Assembly: GCA_021846285.1 (NCBI GenBank)
Contig: JAJZCB010000001.1
Coordinates: forward strand, 53,460 to 117,459
DNA length: 64,000 bases
Source of the DNA: Bacillota bacterium
Lineage (GTDB): Bacteria; Bacillota; Bacilli; Alicyclobacillales; SLC66
Direction: 5' to 3'
The translations under genes were made by a program, and so were the position numbers. This document shows positions 52,220-60,403 of the stretch, piece after piece. Every line of letters starts with the position of its first letter. The first letter of the stretch is position 1. The notes beneath the pieces were generated by a model that was given only the letters and a program-made list of their open reading frames with translations, was not told where the DNA came from and made no database searches.

Positions 52220-53054
52220 ATCTATAACGTAATTTGCACTGCACGTGAGAGGACTTGGCTGTCACCGATCAGAGTCGCAATTTACTACAAGGATGGAGAT
52301 TTCATCAGTCTCCGCCGCTATAAACCGGGCGTGTACGCAATCCCTCATGAGGGTGAGGAGGTTAAGTTCTACTGGGCCACTGCCGATCAGTACTACGTAA
52401 AGAGTAGCGAGGACTTTCAGAACTACGTACCGCCGGCCAGGGAAGGTGGGTGGCGGGTGCGGAAGTCTTTTACAACCAGTTGGATTCATTCGCGGACGAG
52501 TACGCACAAGCCTCATTCAAGTGGCGGTGTCTGTTGTGCTGTTGCTTACGGGAGAACGACTCGTCGTGTCGATCACGCAGGTCTTCTTTGATCTGTCCAT
52601 GGGCGTCATGAGTCTTGGCGCGACGAGCGTACCTACTTTCTCGTTGCCGAGTGTGAACGGGAATCAGATTCTTTCCTTTTTTAATGCGGTGTTCGAGTTT
52701 ATCCAGGTGGTCATGGCGGTGGTGCTGTATGTGATATACCAGTTTCGCGAACTCTTCCTCGATGCCGAGGTCATCTTCTTCCCACTAGCAATGGCCTGCT
52801 ACGTGAATGAGAAAACGAGAGGTATCGCGAAGTTCTGGAGTACAGAGTGGGTGTACCAGATGGCGGTGCCGTTTGGGTAGTCACTGGTGTTCATTTGCGC
52901 AGGAAACCCCACGACTCATCATGTCATCAAGCTTGGCGCCTTCTCGGATCATATCGGCATGCGCCTCCGGCGCTCGCTCGATTTCGGGAGATCAACAAAA
53001 CCCCTTCCAAAACAGTGGATCAACTCTGCATCCAGATGTAGAGAAAATCTTTAG
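52220..53054 (+). pseudogene. Decayed membrane/transfer-type gene remnants
   Basis: A first fragment (to about 52450) reads IRVAIYYKDGDFISLRRYKP ... FYWATADQYYVKSSEDFQNY and then shifts frame. A second frame (52446-52880) has two or three membrane segments (VAVSVVLLLTG, ILSFFNAVFEFIQVVMAVVL, VIFFPLAMACYV), recalling VirB6/TrbL-type channel proteins, and is stopped by TAG. The same frame continues beyond the stop as SLVFICAGNPTTHHVIKLGA before AT-rich DNA begins. These look like several broken pieces at the edge of the defence island. Confidence 0.45.
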
Positions 53055-53094
53055 GACCAGTTATAAAAGAAACCAAAAAAATTTTAAAATCTAC

Positions 53095-53123
53095 TTGCGA
53101 GAAATTTTTAATGTTCATATACT
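53095..53123 (+). promoter_or_regulatory. Promoter of the helicase-ATPase module
   Basis: TTGCGA (53095-53100) and TATACT (53118-53123) with 17-nt spacing, about 35 nt upstream of the TTG start at 53158. It lies just inside the AT-rich island. Confidence 0.65.
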
Positions 53124-53157
53124 TGAGTGGTGGTTCCAAGATGTGGAGGGGAATTAT

Positions 53158-55092
53158 TTGCTTTCCAAGCTCAATTTAGATGAAGCGTACTTGACTGGTG
53201 AACACAATTTACTTTATGAATTCCTTCTTCCGTGTCTGTCCGAATCCAAATGTTATGATAGGGCAGCCGGCTTTTTTAATTCTTCCTTATATATCGCAAT
53301 TGAACCTGGACTAGAATCTTTTATAAGCCGAGGAGGGAAAATTCGATTAGTAACGAGTGTAAAAATTGATGATCATGACGTAGAGCTAATAAAGCGAGGA
53401 TATGACGAAAAGAAGTGGTTAGATGAATACCTAGAAAGTACATATAGAGAATTGTATGATCATCGTGAAGACGTTAATGTCTCTAATTTGTGTTGGCTAA
53501 TCAAGAATGATTATCTCGATGTCCGGTTGACTTTCCCCGATTTAAATGAAGCCGAAATTGAAGCAGACAGTTTTTACCATGATAAACTCGGAGTCTTTAG
53601 CGACGATAGGGAAAATTTTGTAGTATTTTTGGGGTCAAATAACGAGTCTAGAGGAGGGTGGTTAAAAAATTATGAGTCATTTGAAGTATTTTGTAGCTGG
53701 GATACACGCGTAAAAGAGCGTGCCACTCGGCGAAAAGACTATTTTAAACGTTTATGGGATGGCGAGTGCAAATTTTTAAAAACCCATAAGTTTCCTGACG
53801 CTTATAAAGAGCGTCTCAAGGCACTTGCATCAACAGAATTTAATCAACAACAGACGAAACGTAGGGGGAAACAAAGCAATGATCCAAGTCAACATCAAGT
53901 TACAAAATGGAGACATCAAGAGGAGGCAATAGGGTCTTTTCTGACTCGAAAACATGGAGTTCTGGAGATGGCGACAGGCTCTGGTAAGACACGTACAGCT
54001 CTACGTATAGCAAATACATTAAAGACCCGTCATTCGATTGACAGTGTGATTATAGCTGCGTCTGGAACTGATCTTCTAAATCAGTGGGTTAATGAGATCT
54101 ATACCTTTGCTCCAGAATGGAATGTTTTCCGTCAATATGAGAGCTATAAGGAGTTGGCAGGGTATCTTGTTAATCCTATTGGCGGGATCCTAATAATCTC
54201 AAGAGAATTCTTAAGAGAAGCTATAGTTCACATAACGAAAAATCAAGCAAGGTTAAATAAATCACTTTTAATTTGTGATGAAGTTCATGGAATGGGCTCA
54301 CCATCAAATATCCGCGATTTAAGTGGGTATTTATCTCTATTTGAATATCGTTTGGGGTTAAGTGCTACTCCTGAAAGAGAATATGATCAGGCAGGTAACG
54401 ATTTTATCGCAAATGAAATAGGAGAGGTTATTTTTCAGTTTGAATTAGAGGATGCCATTCAGCGAGGAATTTTATGCGAATTCGATTATCATCCAATACG
54501 GTACAGCTTAACCGATGATGATAAGGTGAAACGACATCAGATTATAAAGGCGTATCATGCAAGAAAGCAAGCAAATCTTCCTGTAAATGAAAAGGATTTT
54601 TATAACGATTTGGCACGAGTGAAGAAGATTTCTTTGGGCAAACTTGCGCCGTTTTTAAACTTCGTGAAGAATCACCCGGAGATATTATCAAAATCGATAA
54701 TATTTGTTGAGACAATTAATTTTGGACGTGAGGTTCAACGAATACTTATGCAATACCAGCCGTACTTTCATACTTATTATGGACGTGACGACCGCTTCAA
54801 CTTGGAGAGGTTCAGTAAGGGGGATATAAGCTGTCTCATCACTTGCGAACGACTTTCCGAGGGAATCGATATTAGATCTGTTGAAAATATAATATTATTT
54901 TCATCTGACCGATCCAAGCTCGTAACGATTCAACGAATAGGACGAAGTTTGAGAATTGACCCCAATAATCCATTGAAAAGAGCATCAGTTTTAGATTTTA
55001 TATGCAATGGTGCAGAAGATGGAGAGGTGGATACTGCTGATCACCAGAGGATGACATGGCTTCAGAGTATTGCTAATACGAGGAAGGAGTAA
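53158..55092 (+). CDS. Superfamily 2 helicase with N-terminal PLD-like nuclease domain
   Basis: The 644-aa protein has a phospholipase-D-type domain (residues ~15-170; YHDKLGVFSDDR then FLGSNNESRGGW give the H-x-K ... GS-N pattern). DEAD/DEAH-type helicase motifs follow: EMATGSGKTRTAL (Walker A), ICDEVHGMGS, LSATPERE and IQRIGRSLRID (motif VI). I chose TTG 53158 because GGAGGGG stands 6 nt before it and a promoter lies directly upstream; the longer frame from 52807 reads through the broken upstream gene. Nuclease-helicase fusions of this kind occur in restriction and anti-phage systems. It leads a four-gene module next to the dnd genes. Confidence 0.85.
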   Translation: MLSKLNLDEAYLTGEHNLLYEFLLPCLSESKCYDRAAGFFNSSLYIAIEPGLESFISRGGKIRLVTSVKIDDHDVELIKRGYDEKKWLDEYLESTYRELYDHREDVNVSNLCWLIKNDYLDVRLTFPDLNEAEIEADSFYHDKLGVFSDDRENFVVFLGSNNESRGGWLKNYESFEVFCSWDTRVKERATRRKDYFKRLWDGECKFLKTHKFPDAYKERLKALASTEFNQQQTKRRGKQSNDPSQHQVTKWRHQEEAIGSFLTRKHGVLEMATGSGKTRTALRIANTLKTRHSIDSVIIAASGTDLLNQWVNEIYTFAPEWNVFRQYESYKELAGYLVNPIGGILIISREFLREAIVHITKNQARLNKSLLICDEVHGMGSPSNIRDLSGYLSLFEYRLGLSATPEREYDQAGNDFIANEIGEVIFQFELEDAIQRGILCEFDYHPIRYSLTDDDKVKRHQIIKAYHARKQANLPVNEKDFYNDLARVKKISLGKLAPFLNFVKNHPEILSKSIIFVETINFGREVQRILMQYQPYFHTYYGRDDRFNLERFSKGDISCLITCERLSEGIDIRSVENIILFSSDRSKLVTIQRIGRSLRIDPNNPLKRASVLDFICNGAEDGEVDTADHQRMTWLQSIANTRKE

Positions 55093-55097
55093 CTTTA

Positions 55098-55271
55098 ATG
55101 GAAATAAACCAGGTTCTCATGAATGCAATAGATCACATTCTCGAGCCATCTGACGAAAGTCCAGAGTTCAAGTCTCAATTGAGTCGACTCATTATCAATT
55201 TTATTGAAGACAATTATAGTAATGATGACATTATTCGTGTAATTAACTTGGCAAATTGCGAGGAGGTTTAA
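55098..55271 (+). CDS. 57-aa small protein of the helicase-ATPase module
   Basis: An acidic, helical 57-aa protein (MEINQVLMNAIDHILEPSDE ...). ATG 55098 lies 5 nt after the helicase stop, with AAGGAG in the helicase end as ribosome site. Its own stop is 3 nt before the ATPase gene, whose ribosome site (GAGGAGG) lies within its last codons. The tight packing and codon use argue that it is real. No family recognised; it could be a subunit linking helicase and ATPase. Confidence 0.65.
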   Translation: MEINQVLMNAIDHILEPSDESPEFKSQLSRLIINFIEDNYSNDDIIRVINLANCEEV

Positions 55272-55274
55272 AGT

Positions 55275-57200
55275 ATGCGTCTAAGAATCCTATCTTGGTC
55301 CTATCTTAACATACGCGGGATGAACAATTTAGAAATTCTATTGACTGATAATGGTGGGAAGCCATACCCGATAGCGCTCTTTATGATGGCAAACGGGACA
55401 GGTAAGACAACTACAATGGCACTTCTCGGTGCAGCATTTTCTGGATCTGCATCCGAGTGGACCCCCTCATTTGTTAAAGAATTTAAACCACCATCTAAGG
55501 ATCTTGCTAAAGGCGAATTTCGGGTGCGTTTTGTTCTGGATAATGATTTATATCTTGTAGAAATTATATTGAATTATAATTCTGGTAAAGCCTTTTATAG
55601 AACCTCACGATCAGAGTCAGGGTATGATGACGGGCTTAGATTGCCGGAGACAGTGAAAAGAGTCTTTTCGAAGGAATTTGTTGACCGCTTTATTTTTGAC
55701 GGTGAATTAGCTAAAGACATTCTAAAGCTCGGGAAAGATGAAGCAGAGAAGGCATTAAAGAATTTATATCAAATTAATTACGTGAGCGCACTTGGTAAAG
55801 TTGCGATAGATCAAGTTGATGAGGTGCAAAAGTCATTGTATCCGACAACAAATGCAAGGACAGATCACGCTGTCACTCGAATACGTCAAGACAAGGAGGA
55901 ACAGGAGAAAATTCTTAATGAATTGAAGCAAAGGGAAATTAAATTAAAAAGGGAGTTGAAGGAAAAGAAGGATAGAAGGGATCAAATAGAAGAGGATAAG
56001 TCTCGTCAACTGAAGTCTGACCAGACAATCAGAGAACAGGTACAGATAAATATAAATAAAAGAACTGGGGTGGATGGTAAAATTAAGGAAGTTAGGCAGA
56101 AGGTATTGGGGGTAATAAGAAGTCCGCATTTGTTTTCCAAGACGACCTTTGAACGAATGAACTATCTAGCCTCAAAGATGAATCAACTACAATTGCCTGA
56201 GAATTTATCAAGACAATTCTTTGAAGAACTTGCCGAGGCACAGGAATGTGTATGTGGGCGTCCTATTGGTCCCCATGAACACGATTCTATACTTAACGGA
56301 TCTACACGGTACCTTGGCAGTGATGAAATAGGTGTAATAAATGAAATGAAATCTGCAATAAAAGATAACCAATACACTCCTGAGTTAAAGGATGATATTA
56401 ACAAACTAAATGATCTATTGATTGAACGAAATAGCCTAGAAAGAGAGTGGGGGGTAATAGAAGGACAGAAATCGGATGATAATGCTTATAATGAACTTTT
56501 GAAGGAGGAAAAAGAACTGGAGTTAAGTATCCAGAGGATCTCTGATCAGTTGAATGAACTCACAACCAAGGATCGGTTAGAGCAAGAAAGAAAGGCATTA
56601 AGTGACAAAGGCAATATACCGCTATGTGAAAATGTTCTAGCTGATAAGGAACGTAAATTAAACGATGTAACTGGCACTGTTACCTTGTTAAAAAAGGCCA
56701 AAGTGGTACAATCTTATCTAAAAGAAATTGAATATCAAGCATTATCTCTATTGAAGGAAAAAATCGTTGAGAATACTAATTATAAAATCCAGTGGTTACT
56801 ACCCTTTGAAAAAATCACTGTCGAAAGAATCGACGGACATTTAACACTTTTAAGGAAAGCGGGAGCAAGCCAAGGACAATCCTTAGCAATAGCATATGCT
56901 TACTTAGGCACCCTGTTTTCTGAGTCTGCATATAATTTTCCTTTTGTAGTGGATTCACCCGCAGGTGCTCTTGATCTTCAAGTGCGGAGAAATGTTTCAA
57001 CAATTTTGCCGAAGTTATTCGATCAGTTGATAGTATTCATTACGTCGGGTGAGAGAGAAGCGTTTGCAGATGTTTTTTACAAATTGGATGGCGTTCAATA
57101 CTTCACAATTGTTCCAGAGAATAATAATGTAATTATTGTGAGAGAGAAGGACGCATTTTATACGTTTCAATCAGAAGATGATACGATTAACACTCTATAA
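55275..57200 (+). CDS. SMC/DndD-like AAA ATPase
   Basis: The 641-aa protein has Walker A ANGTGKTTTM near residue 40, a FIFDGELAKDI segment near 140, long coiled coils, a half zinc hook (ECVCGRP near 325), GASQGQSLAIAYAYLG in place of the ABC signature, and Walker B FPFVVDSPAGALD. The FDGE segment occurs at the same position in the DndD encoded downstream (FFFDGEQIS), so the two are probably related. The role may be DNA sensing or loading for the helicase. ATG follows GAGGAGG. Confidence 0.85.
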   Translation: MRLRILSWSYLNIRGMNNLEILLTDNGGKPYPIALFMMANGTGKTTTMALLGAAFSGSASEWTPSFVKEFKPPSKDLAKGEFRVRFVLDNDLYLVEIILNYNSGKAFYRTSRSESGYDDGLRLPETVKRVFSKEFVDRFIFDGELAKDILKLGKDEAEKALKNLYQINYVSALGKVAIDQVDEVQKSLYPTTNARTDHAVTRIRQDKEEQEKILNELKQREIKLKRELKEKKDRRDQIEEDKSRQLKSDQTIREQVQININKRTGVDGKIKEVRQKVLGVIRSPHLFSKTTFERMNYLASKMNQLQLPENLSRQFFEELAEAQECVCGRPIGPHEHDSILNGSTRYLGSDEIGVINEMKSAIKDNQYTPELKDDINKLNDLLIERNSLEREWGVIEGQKSDDNAYNELLKEEKELELSIQRISDQLNELTTKDRLEQERKALSDKGNIPLCENVLADKERKLNDVTGTVTLLKKAKVVQSYLKEIEYQALSLLKEKIVENTNYKIQWLLPFEKITVERIDGHLTLLRKAGASQGQSLAIAYAYLGTLFSESAYNFPFVVDSPAGALDLQVRRNVSTILPKLFDQLIVFITSGEREAFADVFYKLDGVQYFTIVPENNNVIIVREKDAFYTFQSEDDTINTL

Positions 57201-57226
57201 TATGATTATGATTGCGAGGTGATAGT

Positions 57227-57673
57227 GTGGATTTTAAACGCCCAAAAGAAATGCGTGCCTATTTTAATAAACTAATAAGTCGGGGATTTACGTTTCGATA
57301 TGATTTTGATGCTTATTATTTGTGTATGATGGCAGGATTGCATTTCCGGAAATTTGGTAGATCTGAAGGACAAGGGGAGGGGTTCATTGACAACTACCCT
57401 GGAGAGTATTCTGCTGCGAAGGGACAAATAGCAGCACTACTGATTGACGCGGAGATAGATAGGGGCAAGATAGGTTACGATAATCGAGAAGGTATACAGC
57501 AATTGAGTCTATCTCTTCTTGATGCACATTCAAAAACCCTACTTAGCGATGTAGGTATGACATACTTAAATCGGTATGCAGTGGGCGGATTAAGCGAAAT
57601 AATGTTTCAAATTCCCGAAACATGGGAATTTGAAACATTTATTGTACTTTATTCGAGATGTTTTGGCGAATAG
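57227..57673 (+). CDS. 148-aa protein closing the helicase-ATPase module
   Basis: A mixed alpha/beta, mainly helical protein (VDFKRPKEMRAYFNKLISRG ...) without a recognised family. It has roughly the size of DndE but shares no evident motif with it. GTG 57227 follows GAGG at 7 nt and is preferred over TTG 57212. It is followed by a terminator, so the four genes form one transcription unit. Confidence 0.65.
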   Translation: MDFKRPKEMRAYFNKLISRGFTFRYDFDAYYLCMMAGLHFRKFGRSEGQGEGFIDNYPGEYSAAKGQIAALLIDAEIDRGKIGYDNREGIQQLSLSLLDAHSKTLLSDVGMTYLNRYAVGGLSEIMFQIPETWEFETFIVLYSRCFGE

Positions 57674-57699
57674 ATAGGAAATAATTGGGTTTTATTTGG

Positions 57700-57724
57700 A
57701 GTTTCGGCTCAGTGAGCCGAAACT
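57700..57724 (+). terminator. Terminator between the helicase module and dnd
   Basis: An 11-bp perfect stem (AGTTTCGGCTC / GAGCCGAAACT) with an AGT loop, preceded by an AT-rich stretch and followed by ATTTCCTAAT. Confidence 0.75.
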
Positions 57725-57781
57725 ATTTCCTAATATACGAAACTACTGTACTTGACCGAAGTCGCATATTTCCTATATGAT
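57725..57781 (+). promoter_or_regulatory. dnd promoter with repeated ATTTCCTA motif
   Basis: TTGACC (57752-57757) and TATATG or TATGAT (57774-57781), spacing 16-18 nt. ATTTCCTAATAT (57725-57736) and ATTTCCTATATG (57768-57779) repeat upstream of and over the -10 box, and an inverted form (ATAGGAAATAAT) lies near 57674. The layout suits a repressor, possibly DndB, which represses dnd in Streptomyces; that link is inferred. Confidence 0.55.
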
Positions 57782-57843
57782 GTATCAAGAGACTTCCTTT
57801 TAGAAAAATCAAACGTCCATCCATCGTGGGGTTCTTATTTTAT

Positions 57844-58875
57844 ATGAGCGATTCAATGTACTATACATTTCCATGCATCAGAGGTATACAAGCTGGGCGA
57901 GAGTACTATGTTTCAATGTGCCCATTGAGGTTAGTGTCTAGGCTATTTCTTTTTAATGAACCAGAGGTAGATCCGTTGCTACGTTCACAAAGGGTTATTA
58001 ATCGAACACGCATCCCTGCAATTGCAAGTTACATTGTGAATCATCCAGATAGTTATGTATTTTCATCGCTAACGGTTTCTATTGATCAAATTCCACAGTT
58101 CACACCAGCTTCTCCTGGGTTGGATTGCTACAATCTCGGCACATTAAAGATTCCAATGGCGGCACGATTTATCGTTAACGATGGACAACATCGCAGAGCT
58201 GGAGTTGAAGCCGCACTTAAAATGAAACCCGATATTGGAAACGAAACTATTTCAATAGTTTTCTTTGTGGATGAGGGGTTAAAAAGATCTCAACAGATGT
58301 TTTCAGATTTAAATCGCTACAATATTCGACCTACTGAATCGTTGAACATACTATATGACACTCGAGATCCAATTGCAGAAATCTCACGTCGTCTTATCGA
58401 GTGCATTCCCGTCTTCAAAGGATTTACAGAAATAGAGAAATCAACCATTTCCAATAGATCATCCAAAGTATTTACTTTGAGCGGTATATATCGAGGAACC
58501 TTTGAACTCCTAGAAGGTTGTACACATGATGATAAGCTAAAATTAGCCACTGAGTTCTGGGTATGTGTCTCGGGATATCTTCAAGAATGGCATGCAGTTA
58601 TTAACGGTGATATGACAGCAGGGTCTTTAAGACGAGATTATATTCATGCCCACGCAATTTTTCTATTAGCAATTGGCAAGATAGGGCGAATCCTTACAAA
58701 TTCTAATAAAAACTGGAAAGATGCCTTAAGCAAATTAGGTGAGATTAATTGGCACAGAACCAACCCTTTATGGGAAGGACGAATAATTATAGGAGGTAAA
58801 ATATCCTTCTCCCGAAACAATCTTAACGAATTGGTTGATGAACTAATGGGTCAAATAATTTGTAGCCAAAAATAG
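57844..58875 (+). CDS. dndB: DNA phosphorothioation-associated protein DndB
   Basis: The 343-aa protein contains the DGQHR signature (FIVNDGQHRRAGVEAALKM near residue 115) and the family opening YTFPCIRGIQAGREYYVSMC. DndB affects the pattern and level of phosphorothioate modification and acts as a repressor of dnd transcription in some hosts. I start at ATG 57844; GTG 57826 and ATG 57856 are alternatives and ribosome sites are weak for all. First gene of dndBCDEA. Confidence 0.92.
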   Translation: MSDSMYYTFPCIRGIQAGREYYVSMCPLRLVSRLFLFNEPEVDPLLRSQRVINRTRIPAIASYIVNHPDSYVFSSLTVSIDQIPQFTPASPGLDCYNLGTLKIPMAARFIVNDGQHRRAGVEAALKMKPDIGNETISIVFFVDEGLKRSQQMFSDLNRYNIRPTESLNILYDTRDPIAEISRRLIECIPVFKGFTEIEKSTISNRSSKVFTLSGIYRGTFELLEGCTHDDKLKLATEFWVCVSGYLQEWHAVINGDMTAGSLRRDYIHAHAIFLLAIGKIGRILTNSNKNWKDALSKLGEINWHRTNPLWEGRIIIGGKISFSRNNLNELVDELMGQIICSQK

Positions 58876-58909
58876 CCCGTACTAAGACCTAGAGAAGGTG
58901 TGGAGGAAA

Positions 58910-60403
58910 ATGACGCGATATAGTCTTGTAAGCAAATCGCATATCCAGGAATTAACCAGTAGAATTCAAGAACTTTATCTGTCGGATGAAATCCCTTGGA
59001 TCGTCGGATATAGCGGCGGCAAAGACTCTTCAGCAACACTGCAATTAGTATGGTATGCGATATTACAAATACCATTGGAACAGAGGAATCACAAACCCAT
59101 TTATGTTATAAGCACTGATACGTTGGTAGAACAACCGATTGTTGCAGCTTGGGTTAATCGATCTCTAAAATCAATGGGAAAGCGTGCTGAGGAGGGAAAT
59201 CTGCCGTTCAAACCTTACCGATTAACACCAATTATTGCTAATTCTTACTGGGTAAATTTGATCGGACGAGGCTATCCAGCGCCTCGCCAGGGGTTTCGTT
59301 GGTGTACGAGTCGCTTAAAGATTGATCCTGCAAATCGATTCATTATGGATATGGTTAAACGTTATGGAGAAACAATACTCGTTCTTGGAACACGTAAGGC
59401 AGAAAGTGCGTCAAGGGCTGCTACAATGAATAGGTATGAGCGAAATCGTCATCGTGACTGGCTGAGCCCTAATGGAAGCTTATCTAATTCGTGGGTATTT
59501 AGCCCGATTGAAGATTGGACAAGCGACGATGTCTGGATGTATTTAATGCAGATCCCTAATCCATGGGGCATGTCTAACAAGGAACTTATGGCTATGTATC
59601 GGGAAGCAACAGCTGACAATGAGTGTCCGCTAGTCGTGGATACAACAACACCTAGCTGTGGAAATAGCCGATTTGGCTGTTGGGTTTGCACTTTGGTCTC
59701 ATACGATAAGTCAATGGAAGCAATGATTCAAAATGATGACGAGAAGGTTTGGATGACTCCGCTTCTTGAGTTTAGAAATGAAATAGGAAGGCTTAATGAA
59801 AAAGGGCGAATCGATGATCATGAATATAGAGATTTTCGCCGAATGAATGGATCAATTAAATTATACGAAAGTGATAATCGTCCCATTCCGGGACCCTATA
59901 CAAAGGATAGGCGTGCATATCTACTCCGTCGTCTTCTTGAAACGCAACACGAAGTTGAATTGCTAATGCCCAGCGAGATGGAATCAATCGAGCTAATCAC
60001 CTTAGAGGAACTGCGTGAAATACGAAGGATATGGATTGAAGATAAGAATGAGTTTGATGATAAGGTGCCTGCCATTTATAAAGATGTTATGGGTAAGGAT
60101 TGGATAGAACCTATTGCATTAAGTAATTTTGGTGAAAAGGAGTGGAAGTTACTCACTCAGCTAACTGAAAACGATCCCGTCTTAATGGACCTCTGCGCGT
60201 CCTTAATCATGTTGGAAGAGCGAGATAGTTTGCTTAGAGGAAAGCGGAGTATGGTTGATGAAATCGAAGGGCACATTCGCAGATGTTACTATGATGATGA
60301 GAATGACGCGGCTAGTTTTAAACAACGTCAGGTAGAGTTAAAGGAACTCTCTTTAGAGCAATTGGATTCAATAAATCTAGAGGACGGAAGTTACACTCCA
60401 TGA
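58910..60403 (+). CDS. dndC: Phosphorothioation protein DndC (PAPS-reductase-like, Fe-S)
   Basis: The 497-aa protein has the PP-loop VGYSGGKDSSATLQL near residue 38 and cysteine ligands for a 4Fe-4S cluster in TPSCGNSRFGCWVCTLV; GFRWCTSRLKIDP is another family motif. DndC activates the DNA backbone with ATP and, with sulfur passed from the cysteine desulfurase, takes part in replacing a phosphate oxygen by sulfur. ATG 58910 follows GTGGAGG. Its stop overlaps dndD by 4 nt (ATGA). Confidence 0.95.
   Translation: MTRYSLVSKSHIQELTSRIQELYLSDEIPWIVGYSGGKDSSATLQLVWYAILQIPLEQRNHKPIYVISTDTLVEQPIVAAWVNRSLKSMGKRAEEGNLPFKPYRLTPIIANSYWVNLIGRGYPAPRQGFRWCTSRLKIDPANRFIMDMVKRYGETILVLGTRKAESASRAATMNRYERNRHRDWLSPNGSLSNSWVFSPIEDWTSDDVWMYLMQIPNPWGMSNKELMAMYREATADNECPLVVDTTTPSCGNSRFGCWVCTLVSYDKSMEAMIQNDDEKVWMTPLLEFRNEIGRLNEKGRIDDHEYRDFRRMNGSIKLYESDNRPIPGPYTKDRRAYLLRRLLETQHEVELLMPSEMESIELITLEELREIRRIWIEDKNEFDDKVPAIYKDVMGKDWIEPIALSNFGEKEWKLLTQLTENDPVLMDLCASLIMLEERDSLLRGKRSMVDEIEGHIRRCYYDDENDAASFKQRQVELKELSLEQLDSINLEDGSYTP

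Noticed and set aside
52807..53157. Longer N-terminus for the PLD-helicase
   Set aside because: This part overlaps the broken membrane gene in another frame and is GC-rich, while a promoter, GGAGGGG site and TTG start occur at 53095-53158.
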